Of a stretch of 21,853 nt of DNA, positions 1 through 10,800 are shown piece after piece; position 1 is the stretch's first letter; every line of letters starts with the position of its first letter. The notes beneath the pieces are model-generated. The model was not told the DNA's origin and did not search any database. It saw nothing but the letters and a program-made list of their open reading frames with translations. This DNA is from Saccoglossus kowalevskii (Eukaryota; Hemichordata; Enteropneusta; Harrimaniidae), in contig NW_003139336.1 of assembly GCF_000003605.2 (NCBI RefSeq), positions 1 to 21,853 on the forward strand, given 5' to 3'. A program made the translations under genes and the position numbers.

Positions 1-740
1 CCCAGTTGAGGTGTTACGAGACGAACTCTCCTGTTGTGGTCTTATGAGACGAACTCCTCAGTTGAGGTGTTACGAGACGAACTCCCCAGTTGAGGTGTTA
101 CGAGACAAACTTCCCAGTTGAGGTGTTACGAGACGAACTCTTCTGTTGTGGTCTTATGAGATGAACTCCCCAGTTGTGGTGTTACGAGACGAACTCCCCA
201 GTTGAGGTGTTACGAGACAAACTTCCCAGTTGAGGTGTTACGAGACGAACTCCCCAGTTGTGGTGTTACGAGACGAACTCCCCAGTTGAGGTGTTACGAG
301 ACAAACTTCCCAGTTGAGGTGTTACGAGACGAACTCTGCTGTTGTGGTGTTACGAGACGAACTCCCCAGTTGAGGTGTTACGAGACGAACTCCCCAGTTG
401 TGGTGTTACGAGACGAACTCCCCAGTTGAGGTGTTATGAGACGAACTCTCCTGTTGTGGTGTTACGAGACGAACTCTCCTGTTGTGGTGTTATGAGACGA
501 ACTCCCCAGTTGAGGTGTTCGAGACGAACTCCCCAGTTGAGGTGTTCGAGACGAACTCCCCAGTTGTGGTGTTACGAGACGAACTCCCCAGTTGAGGTGT
601 TACGAGACGAACTCCCCAGTTGAGGTGTTACGAGACAAACTCCCCAGTTGAGGTGTTACGAGACGAACTCCCCAGTTGAGGTGTTACGAGGCGAACTCCC
701 CAGTTGTGGTGTTACGAGACGAAATTCCTTGTTGAGGCAA
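1..740 (+). repeat. 28-bp minisatellite, subfamily A (truncated by window start)
   Basis: About 26 tandem copies of a 28-bp unit, core AGTTGAGGTGTTACGAGACG plus AACTCCCC. Variant units are interspersed (AGTTGTGG, TGTTGTGGTCTTATGAG, AGACAAACTTCC), and two units near 505-545 lack two bases. The array already starts at base 1, so its true length is unknown. Because 28 is not a multiple of three, the three frames cycle into a 28-residue pseudo-repeat peptide; this is not a gene. Confidence 0.95.
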
Positions 741-1275
741 TATGAGGTTAACTCCTCAGGTGGAAGATCATTAGTTGAACCACTAAGTTTCAGGTGGTAA
801 AAGGTGAACTCCACAGTTGAGTTGTTACGGGGTGAACTCCCTCATTGAGGTATTACAGGGTGAACTCCCTCATTGAGGTATTATGGGGTGAACTCCCTCA
901 TTGAGGTATTATGGGGTGAACTCCCTCATTGAGGTATTATGGGGTGAACTCCCTCATTGAGGTATTACGAGGTGAACTCCCTCATTGAGGTATTACGGGG
1001 TGAACCCCCTCATTGAGGTATTACGGGGTGAACTCCCTCATTGAGGTATTATGGGGTGAACTCCTCATTGAGGTATTACGGGGTGAACCCCCTCATTGAG
1101 GTATTGCGGGGCGAACTCCCCAGTAGAGGTACTACGAGGCGAACTCCCCAGTAGAGGTATTACGAGGCGAACTCTCCAGTTGAGGTATTATGCAATAAAC
1201 TCTTTAGATGGGATATGTCTTTAAATGAATTCTCCAGTTGAAATGAATTCTTAGCTGGGATCTATTTTGAGGTGA
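741..1275 (+). repeat. 28-bp minisatellite, subfamily B with degenerate edges
   Basis: After a degraded stretch at about 741-815, the same 28-bp period resumes with a different consensus, core GGTATTACGGGGTGAACTCC plus CTCATTGA. There are about eleven homogeneous copies to about 1110. Two or three intermediate units (GAGGCGAACTCCCCAGTAGA) follow that again resemble subfamily A. Recognisable but decaying units persist to about 1275. Subfamilies A and B are related, as they share period, phase and most positions. Confidence 0.9.
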
Positions 1276-2560
1276 ACTCCTGAGTTTGGTGATAGGTACT
1301 GGGCACTCAATTGATTCTGCACATCTGTATTTATGTTATCCTAAATGCCAATTATTCCCACTAGTTGCAATGTTTTATTCTTACAATCAAATCTATTTAT
1401 TGAACCCTTAATGTGTGGTAACTAACTGTAGACAATTTGTACTGTATGTGTTTTGTCCTGTAGGATGACCCAAAGAAGCCTGTTAACAACATAGTAGGCA
1501 TTCCATGCTCAACTTTGTTTGTATAAAAGGGGATATTATACTTGCTGACCCACCTCTAGATAATGGCATGATTAAAGACATAGCATGTTTACTTTTTTTT
1601 GCTTCCTACACTTTCCCACCAAAACTGATAAAAAGAAAAAAATGATTTTCTTTAACTTGTCAGTTTTAATGACTAAAATAATGTGTGCAAAAAACTCATT
1701 GTTATTTCATTGTTTTTTGATAACAAAACTGTTGTTAATAATCACTAGTACCAATTAAATTCTGGTACTATTTGTTAACCCTGTGAATGCCTTAATTTTC
1801 TACCAATACTCTAGTGCAACATATTTATGTATTTCTTAATTTTGAACATAATTTTTCATGTCTTGATATCAGATCCTTATAAAATTTGTGCAAAAATTTC
1901 AGAAAAAAATCAATATTTTGTCAAAGTTGACATTGGCATGCAAAGGGTTGAGTTTGATTATCATTTATTTGAAGTTTGGGTGAGTTTGTTTCTGAGATTA
2001 TTGTGGTAGTTCTGGTGGGAAATATGTGGTATAGTTCTTTCTTCTGTCTCTCTTTGTCCTTGGTTCTCTGCACATCTTTCTCATTCACCCTTTTGTAGTT
2101 TGAAAACATACACAATAAAAAGTTAAATCACCAACAGAGATAATTCAGAACATTTTGTTTTTTGAATTTCTGCAGATATTTTAAGATTCTTCAGTTATTG
2201 TTCACATCAGACTATAAAAAGGGTTATTTTATTATATTTTTATAGATTTTCTTGAATCACTATTTTTTATTCAAGCACACATTTCTTGCACTCTTTTTTT
2301 ATGCTTAGCATTTTATATATTTAGAATATTTGACATTTCTTCGATTTCAAGCACATTTTTCTTTTTTGTGTGTTGAAGTGTGTATTTTTGACTATTTTCT
2401 TTTGTTTTTTATTGCTGTGCTTACTAAGGACAAAGGGAGAGAAGTGGAAAAGATAATTAAGGTTTGTTCTTATCAAGAGAGCAGTAAGGCCCAGCAAGAT
2501 TTTAAAAATGGTTGAACTCTTCATCCCAGCAACTTCTATTTACATATTACACATTCATCC
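1276..2560. other. AT-rich non-coding DNA, probably intron
   Basis: Apart from the possible 30-nt exon at 1464, this stretch is T-rich low-complexity sequence with short chance frames (for example 1827-2009 and 2330-2515) that have no recognisable motif or coding composition. I see no RNA gene or transposon ends. Confidence 0.6.
1464..1493 (+). CDS. Possible 30-nt exon upstream of the acidic exon
   Basis: A strong acceptor (TGTTTTGTCCTGTAG) is followed by ten open codons, DDPKKPVNNI, and a GTAGGC donor resembling the GTAGGA used at 13798. The phase is 0-0, compatible with direct joining to the exon at 4813. The composition fits the acidic/Lys linker upstream of the MYPT1 Ser-rich tract, and MYPT2 has an ADKKPEAFVNHS-like stretch nearby. 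This is weak evidence for so short a piece; it may be chance. Confidence 0.3.
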
Positions 2561-2575
2561 AATCACCTTAGAGTC

Positions 2576-2702
2576 AATTTGCATATGATGAATATGCTAA
2601 TTTTAATCAGCCAATCAAGTTTGATCAAATCAAACCAGATTTTCCAATTTGCATCTCATGAATATGCATATCAATAAATTAGCATCTCATCAGTATGCAT
2701 AT
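2576..2702. promoter_or_regulatory. Cluster of octamer-like (ATTTGCAT / ATGAATATGC) motifs
   Basis: Three copies of a roughly 26-bp motif occur at 2576-2601, 2646-2671 and 2677-2702. Copies 1 and 2 start AATTTGCAT, copy 3 starts AATTAGCAT, and all continue into an ATG(A/C)ATATGC-like half. ATTTGCAT is the classic POU/Oct octamer. A further ATTTGCAT lies at 2889-2896, and two CCAATCA boxes lie at about 2559 and 2611. A regulatory role is inferred from motif density only; a small degenerate repeat is the alternative. Confidence 0.35.
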
Positions 2703-4812
2703 ATGACTGTAATCAGGTAGAGGTTTAGTAATCTTCACCACTACAGTGCTGGCTGTTAACCTTCCAACAAGATTTCTTTCTAGGTCTTATTTGGTAAAAT
2801 GCAGACACCGATGACATGTGGTCCTGACAGTAGAAGAGCTTTACTTTGCTTCATGTTAAATTGCCTGAAATCAACAACTGCTGCATATATTTGCATAAAT
2901 AGTTCATTATAACATCTATACTAACCACTATATTCATTATGCACATTTATTTTCTGTTGCTTTTCTTTCTATTTTCATAAAAAAATCTTTCTTTCACAGA
3001 CTCTGGTTCTTGCACTGCTCTGTTTAATTTTCATATTTTCTGCCATTATTCATTTTCTGGCTGTTATCATTGCCAAGATCATTTTAACGCCTAGGTTTGC
3101 ACGCTTTAGCCAAGGCCAAGCTGTCAAGATCATGTGAAATCGTGTTTTCTAAAGGAAGAAATTGATGGTTGCTTGTCTCCACCCGCTTTTCAGTTCACTC
3201 TCCATGTTAGTGATTTGAATCAGAATAGAAAACAACTTTACTTAATCTCTGTCTGAATTTGTCATTTAATAAATGTTTGTATTGGATGCTTTGTGGTGAA
3301 AAGCAAAAAATTCGAAAATAATATCGAAGGATCTAAAATATAAACTTTCTATATTCAACACATTGTATAGACATCTCATACATATTGTGTTGTGTATTAT
3401 AGTAGGATAAGATCATGCAGAATGGCTGTACAGTGATCACCAGGGTGTCCAGTGTTATATTTTTCTTGTAGTAATAAATCAGTTAAATATACCCGACTAA
3501 AATGCCAGTGAAAAACATTTTACAAAATTTATGACGCGATTCTATTTCGGACATGCGCTATATTGTTTCCCTGTTAGATGCACACAAGAGTGTTCGAATG
3601 TGATTTAAAATCTTGCTTTAATTTTGCGAGCCTGAAAATTGCATAGTTTTGTAGCTTATCCCATGCTATTCATGTTTAATGAATGCAGTAAAATGAAAAT
3701 TCTAGCACCGAAAATTTAATGGTTTACTGTTATGGAAAATTTGAAATGTTGTAGTCTGTTTGACCTTTTAACCACCAGACTTTTTCGCCCAAATTTGTCT
3801 GCACTTTTTTCTTATATTCTTCAATATTTGGTATTGAGCCCTAATTTTGGAACCAACAGACAAAATTTGAGTTAATTTTCTGTTTTTACTATTTTGTGAT
3901 GAAAAGAGGGAACTGGTGGTGAAAAGATTGAAACGAATGGAATGCTACAATCTATTGTGTATGGGGTTAGATATCATTTGTCTTTAATGACATGGTGTAA
4001 AACGTGTATTCCTGTAAGTTACAGTAGGTGATTAGAAGTAACATTGACATAGTCCAACATGCAAAATGAATCTGGAAAGCGGGTTGTCCCCAAACAAATA
4101 GCAAAACTGTACCTCACGCATCCTCCGCACTACATTCCAATTTTCTCTATCTGCATTGCTCTGCTTTGTAACTGGTAAGTGATATGATTATGCTCAAATT
4201 GTATGATTTGTGATGTACAGCTTACATTGTGAATATCCTGTCTACCTTCAATCAATCACAGCTAGCAAAATATCTACAATTAATCATTTCTAATTAATGC
4301 TGATCAAATACAGTGTCAATAACTACAGGGATTACCGTTACTAAAGTATTGTATACCCTCTCAACTGCATTTCGCTTTAGAACACATCAATTGTTGTATC
4401 AATCCTTATAACATTTCCAATACTGTTGATGCGTTAATTTGCAAGAAACAAAATTTCGAGAGTCAATGCAAATCGTAAAATTTTGTAGCAATTTCTGTGT
4501 TGTCCTGTAAGTGTTGCTGACTTTCGTAAGATCGCGTTATGAAAATTATACTGTTTACTTTGTCTTGACTGGAGTTTACAATATGTCAAACTAAAAAAAA
4601 AAATAACTATTGTCTGATAGTTCATACTTGCAGCTCATTTAACCTAAATGTTTTCCATTTTACTATTGTCATAAAATAAAGTTTATTAAAGGGTAGATAT
4701 TCCAAAACAACAAAAGCTGTTAAATAAATCAAACATACTGAGAATAATCGCTACCCACTTTTAGCGCACATTGACAGCATGTGACTCATTATTTTGTATT
4801 TACTTTTCTCAG
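2703..4812. other. Intronic DNA with no confident exon
   Basis: No segment in phase with the MYPT exons is convincing. Two stretches have tempting splice signals. At 3000-3137 a hydrophobic 45-codon frame follows a good acceptor. At 4059-4174 a 38-codon ATG frame ends at CTG|GTAAGTG, but its phase does not fit the exon at 4813. An imperfect inverted repeat spans 3771-3920. The remainder is AT-rich with no recognised feature. Confidence 0.6.
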
Positions 4813-4896
4813 GATAAAAAAGAATCGAGTAGTGATGATTCAGATGATGAAAAGGATAAACCTTCAGTTCCACCAACAACTCCATCGAGGAAAGAG
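4813..4896 (+). CDS. PPP1R12A: MYPT1-like exon: acidic Ser/Asp tract
   Basis: A 28-codon exon, phase 0 at both ends. The acceptor is a pyrimidine-rich tract ending TTTTCTCAG and the donor is GAG|GTGAGAAT. The peptide starts DKKESSSDDSDDEKDKP and ends TPSRKE. It matches in position and character the acidic Ser-rich linker after the ankyrin repeats of vertebrate MYPT1, where SSS/acidic runs precede a TDKTKP-like stretch. The SSSDDSDDE run is a good casein kinase 2 type substrate by composition. The frame stays open upstream to a chance ATG at 4771 and runs past the donor, but both extensions lose the compositional signal, so I place the boundaries at the splice sites. Confidence 0.85.
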
Positions 4897-7800
4897 GTGA
4901 GAATGTTGTCATTCTCTAAACTTGACATCAAAAGTTCAAAGTTCAAACAGTGCATATGTGGTGTTCGGGAAATTTTGATGCGCTGGATCCATCTATGAAT
5001 TGCTTTGTTAGTCTCAGAAGTTAGGAGTTTACACTCATGTCAAGTGATATGATATTCAGTAGATCTTTAGATCTCGGTACCCTTTCTAGTGAAGCAGGCT
5101 GGGTATCAACAGAAGTGAGCTCTATAGATAATGTGTATATAGAAGAGTATGGAAGATTCTATCTATATACCCTAAGAGTTTGAAAACAGTGCACTTCCGG
5201 TCAATGAGTGTCGTCATTTTGTTTATTTTATTTTATTGTGCGTAATGAAACAGCTCATTCATGGTAAAACACCATTAGAATTTTGTTCAATGATAAGGCA
5301 ATTGTTTTCTGCTGGCAATGGACTGAAAATAGTTCAACTTTGAGTGTTTTTTTCCCCGTCGTTTTCATCAGCGGCGACACATGAATGATACGTTTGTATA
5401 ACACTTGGAAGGATAATCTGCAAATGAAATAAGAAATTATACAAATTCAGTCTGGACATGGCAATAAATACAAATACGTTGTTTATGAATAATTCCATTC
5501 CATACACCCGGAGTCACGGTTTAAACCGAAGGAAGAAATGCTTATCTAGTATTGGTCAATACTAACCCTGAACTGTGATTTGTCATTCTTTGTATGTCGT
5601 CTAGTGTTTATTGTCCAGAATGGTGACCCTATCGTCATGACTACAGCAAGCATTCTGCCATTAGCATCAGCATGAACTTTGACATTCACCCCTTAGCAAT
5701 TTGAACTTTGAACTTTGATTACATGGTGTATTTATTCAATTTATTGTACTTCACAAATCCTGGTACATAGCGTCAATCCCTTCATCACTCTTTTACAGGC
5801 AACTTCTTTTTTGAGTGTGTAATTTAAAACATAAATCTATTTTTTTCATTCATGCTTTTTTGCCTTTTTTCCCTTTATAGGCTCTGACTCAAGTTCTCAC
5901 TTCTTAACATTACTTGATATGGCTGTATATATTTTTGTAAATGCAAACAACTAATACTTTATCTATTTATTTATTTATTCATTTCTTTATTTATTTTTAT
6001 ATTTTGCTGACTCAATTTATTTTGCAAGGTGTTTTGTAATGTTTGTTTTATTGCTGATTTGTGTAATCATTAATCTAAAGGCACCGAGCTTCACGCCAAA
6101 ACCCCTTGTAAAACAAGAATCTGAGAAAAAAGATGAACAACCATCATGGAGGCAAGGCCGGAAGACTAGTAGTAGCGAATCAAATCGTAGCGAAGAGAGA
6201 ATTCCCCGCTCTGCATCAGCCCCACAAATGCCAACGACAGACAGGAAAAAGGTGAGAAAAGAAAAGCACTAATCCATAAACCAGCCACTGACTAAATGCA
6301 ATAAATGCATAATAACTTCAGCTTTTTCTTTGTTTCATAGCAACTCTTTTTCTCTTCTTATCCATCTAACTTTTACATTTGCCACCAGGTAGTTATTATA
6401 TTGTACCGTCCTTTGTTACTAATTTTGATTTCTTCTGTTTCTACAGCCTGAGGAAACGCGCACAAGTGATTCAGAGTCTGGGTAAGTGCCAGGTTTATCT
6501 CATGACAGGGCTTTATTTATATCTAGCATTTCAGATATATACTGGCACTAGTAAATCTTTGCGCCAAGGACTGATGTCTGACGTGGTTCGATTCAATCTT
6601 TTGCTTATGTCGGTTCTGCAGATTGTGATACATTTAGTAACTGAAGAACCCGAAACAGTGGCCAGAATGGGCTTGACATTTTTGTCCCCAGCAGTGACTT
6701 GTAACATGTTCACCACAATGCTTTTATGTGTCCCAAATTGACCAGTGATACAATGACCATGGTTCGTTTAGAAACTGCTCCCATTTTATAGTTAAAATCA
6801 ATACATGTATACAGTAACATAATTACAGTAGTATTTACTGTTAGACTCTGACAACATTAGCATAAAATGATTGCATGTGTACTTACTTGTGCATGCTTAT
6901 CTAATATTTAAAACTAAAGTTTACTGTTGGTAAATCTGTAACAACAGTACACTGCATCGGCATATGAGACAATTTCACATTATAAAAGCTGTAAAAGCCT
7001 ATTAAAAAAACTAAAATAAATCATTTCTACTTCGGCTCTTGCTCCAATCTATTTAAAATGTCTTCATAATGGTATGCAAAAAAAGCTATTTCATTTTAGG
7101 CAAACAAAATGATTTGTTTCTGGTTTCTGTCAAAATACTTGGAAAATGAAAGTAAGAAGGGGGTTGAAGAAGGTTTTTTAGCTCCGCTGTCGACTTTGTC
7201 GAGCGGAGCTTATCATATGAGTGATTGTCCATCGTCCGTGTCAATGTTTTACTTTTTCGACTTCTTCTTGAAAACTACAAGCCTGAATGCTTTGATACTT
7301 GGTGTATATGTACCTTGGGTAGACCTCTCTCAGATTTGTTCATTTCATGATCATATCTTCAATTCTCTAATTTTGGTGAATATTTTTGTCATTTTTGGTA
7401 AAAAGTGATATTTTCGACTTGTTAAAAACCGCAAATCCAATTCCTTTGATAATACATATATAGGTACTACATGTGGACCTGTCTCAGATTTGTTCATTTT
7501 GTAATGATATCTTTAATTCTCTAATTTTAGTGAATATTTTTGTCATTTTTGGTAAAAAGTGATATTTTCGACTTCTTGTTAAAAACCACAAGTCCAATTG
7601 CTTTGATATTACATATATAGGTTCCACATGTGGACCACTCTCAGATTTGTTCATTTTGTTATGATATCGTCAATTCTCTAATTTTGGTGAATATTTTTGG
7701 TAAAAAGTGATATTTTTGACTTCTTGTTAAAAACGACAAGTCCAATTGCTTTGATATTATTAAATATATAGGTACTACATGTGGACCTCTCTCAGATTTG

Positions 7801-10800
7801 TTCATTTTGTAATGATATCTTAAATTATCTAATTTTGGTGAATATTTTTGTCATTTTTTGGTAAAAAGTGATATTTTCTTCTTGTTAAAAACCACAATCA
7901 TTTATGGTGAAAAATGATATTTTTGAATTCTTGTTGAAAACAGCAAGTCCCATTGCATTGATACTATACATATTGTTCATTTTCTAATGATATCTTCTGT
8001 TCTTTAATTGAAATGTGCATTGCTAACAGCGGGGCTATCTCAGCCGAGAGGCTGCTTGTTTATCAGTACAGACAAATTATTACAAGTACACATTGATGAG
8101 ACACAATTCATAGAATGATTGGTATAGGATTGCAAATAATCCATCTCATATGTTATCAAAATGTCATTATTCAGGTCTTAAGGTAGAGGCCTACTCATAA
8201 TTTTTTAGAAAGTTTTGTCATAAATCGCATAACGGTGTTCTTACGTTTATTATGCAAAATATTGTCCCATGGTATCATGAAGTAGCATTCTTTTGTGTGT
8301 TACAGTGACATTTTTTGAGAAACTATTTTTTTCAATAATCGCTAATAATTTTTAGAACAGTTCCATGTTAATGAAAAACAACATTTTTTAAAACCTGGAT
8401 TTTTTCGAAATAATTTACAGGACAACAATAAGCAACCCATCATTCACAATATACAATTTCTTCATGTCACCAGCGTGCAATTTAAGATATGGCATAATAT
8501 CTCTGCCATAGGAACCTGTGGTAAAATCATAATGGCCACTAAAAAAACAACTTATTTTAGGTCATTATCCTTATAATGCCCAGAGGTACAATTTATTGGA
8601 AAATAAATAAATTTTGTATATTTGCATTCATGAATAGGCTTCTACCTTAATACATGCTCCTGCAAAGTTACCAGAGTTTAACTATGTTTTGAACATCTCA
8701 GGACCAGGAACAATTATGTTTTAGCCTGATAAGATCAATATAGTCGTGAAAGAGATGATTTTAAATCCTAATTTTTTCATCAAATTGATGCTGTATTGGG
8801 TGTGCATGCTGTGTTCACTGGCTGCAAAGCTTCCATGCTACTCACATCATCCTTAAATCTTGTTGCAAAGCATCCCATTTGATGGGTATATGCAATTGAT
8901 AGGATGACCTGCCTTACCCATCTAACCACCAGCTGCATTGCGTACTACATGTGTCTTTTCTAACAGTTACACAAGAAGGAGGTGGGCCGACATGGAACGA
9001 GAGCGTGAACAGGAACGAGAAAAAGAAAAGGAGCGGGAACGGGAAAGGGAGAGGGAAATAGAAAAACAGAGAGAACAGGAAAGGCAGAAAGAAAAGGAAC
9101 AAGAGCGGCAACGAGAAAAAGAGCTTGAGAAAGAAAGAGAAAAAGAGCGTGAGAAAGAAAGAGAAAAAGAGCGTGAGAAAGAAAGAGAAAAAGAGCGCGA
9201 AAAGGAAAGGGAAAGGCTAAGGCAAAAGCAAAAGCTCACAGGAAGTTTCCGAGACAAGACTGTGACAACACTTACTGCAAAAAGGTATTCAAATTTGGTG
9301 TCATGGTAGGGTTATGCAGTCTTAAGACATGGAAAGACTAGCTCATTATAGTAGAATAAAATGATGACAGTATAGGATATCATCTTATGAAGTCTGAAGA
9401 GGCAGTCGTGCCATGGTGATGCAAAATCTGAAGGGACAGTATGGTGATGTAGTCTTAAGACACAGTACGAATAACTCAATGTAGTAGAACAAAGTGATGA
9501 CAAAATAGGATATCATCTTATGAAGTATGAAGTAATGCATTTCCGAACTGTAATGATAAATGACGGTGCTTTAACTCAAATTCCCAAATACACAAGAAAT
9601 ATATAATATAAATTCGCTGAAACCGGCTCTCGTCAATCCAAGGAATGCTACACTGTAATCACGTTTCTATTTTGAGTCTGTTAAGTTAAATTTGCTGTGA
9701 AAAGAAATGCTGAACAAGGAAGACACAGGATCTGAGGGAGGTTTTTCGAGAGGTCCATAGAAGTGTTTTTGCTTTCTAGATTGTTAGTTATAATTGTGTG
9801 AAGTTTACTGACTGGTTTGCATAATATAATTTGCCAATAAAGTGTGCAAATAACAACTAATAGTAGTATTCCCTTTCATCCAGTGTCCCTTATATAGTGG
9901 ATCATAGGTCTAAGGTTATATATTGCTGAACAAAATAAATTCCTTCAAGAGTTACAATTTCCATAGGCTTACATTTAAAAAGTGATTGCGACAATTTGCA
10001 TATTCATATTCCGGAACATATGTAGCTTTGTGCAGATATTTCAACTTGTGCTATTAAAATGATTTACTTGTATATATAGACACATTTTCATATGCATTTC
10101 ATGCCATTAATTTGATTATACAAATTTCCTCTCACAGTGACTTTTAATCCTACAAATGAATTTTCTTCAGACCTGTTATTTGAATCCAGTATTGCTAATA
10201 CTATGATTTATTTCATCAATAAAAAGCAGGAATGTTAAAAACTTTTTAATCAATATCTATAGGCCATCATATATGACCCCTACCACAGAGGACACAGAGT
10301 CTGAAACACAACGTAGATCCAGGGCCAGAAGAGAACGTGCAACTAGAAGATCAACGCAGGTGAGAGAAGCTGCATCCTTCAGCACCTCATCTTTACCGGC
10401 TACATCACTAATTTGTCTCTTCTCTTTTTATGCATTAATTTCATCACTGCTCTTCTCTACCTATCTATTGCAATAACTACATCACTGCTCTTCTTTATCA
10501 GTGCATTCTGTTCTCAGTTCATATTTTTTTGCATGATGCTGCTAAGGGAGTAGAGTGAAAGTAAGGCTTGTGGGGAACAGTTGGAGATGCTGCTAAGAGA
10601 ATAGAGTGAAAGTAAGGCTTGTGGGGAACAGTTGGAGCTGCTGCTAAGGGAGTAGAGTGAAAGTAAGGCTTGTAGGGAACAGTTGGAGATGCTGCTAAGA
10701 GAATAGAGTGAAAGTAAGGCTTGTGGGGAACAGTTGGAGATGCTGCTAAGAGAATAGAGTGAAAGTAAGGCTTGTAGGGAACAGTTGGAGATGCTGCTAA

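Noticed and set aside
202-623. Two overlapping + strand frames with a 28-residue repeat (RCYETN...RDEL...)
   Set aside because: They are the translation of a 28-bp minisatellite: three 28-bp units give 28 codons, so all frames cycle through the same peptide. There is no start context, splice context or non-repeat sequence.
4059-4174. ATG frame (MQNESGKRVV...) ending at a consensus donor CTG|GTAAGTG, a possible alternative first exon
   Set aside because: It leaves in phase 2, whereas the next confident exon at 4813 starts in phase 0, so joining would break the MYPT frame. There is no resemblance to a MYPT N-terminus. A non-coding first exon is not excluded.
6379-6741. 120-codon + strand frame overlapping the microexon
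   Set aside because: It reads the 35-nt exon in a frame that does not fit the neighbouring exons and runs through the strong GTAAGTGC donor. The phase-consistent reading PEETRTSDSES is preferred.
7109-7408. 99-codon + strand frame
   Set aside because: It crosses the boundary of the hairpin-capped repeat element and continues into its tandem unit; no domain and no conserved start.
8041-8060. Helitron 3' terminus at the GAGA-loop hairpin
   Set aside because: The hairpin is followed by CTTGTTT, not a CTRR(T) end, and no 5' TC terminus was found, so I did not call a Helitron.
8914-9257. Minus-strand Ser/Phe/Leu/Cys-rich frames opposite the ER/K exon
   Set aside because: They are the reverse complement of GAA/GAG/AGA-rich codons. 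The + strand has matching splice sites, correct phase and a conserved YTRRRW motif.
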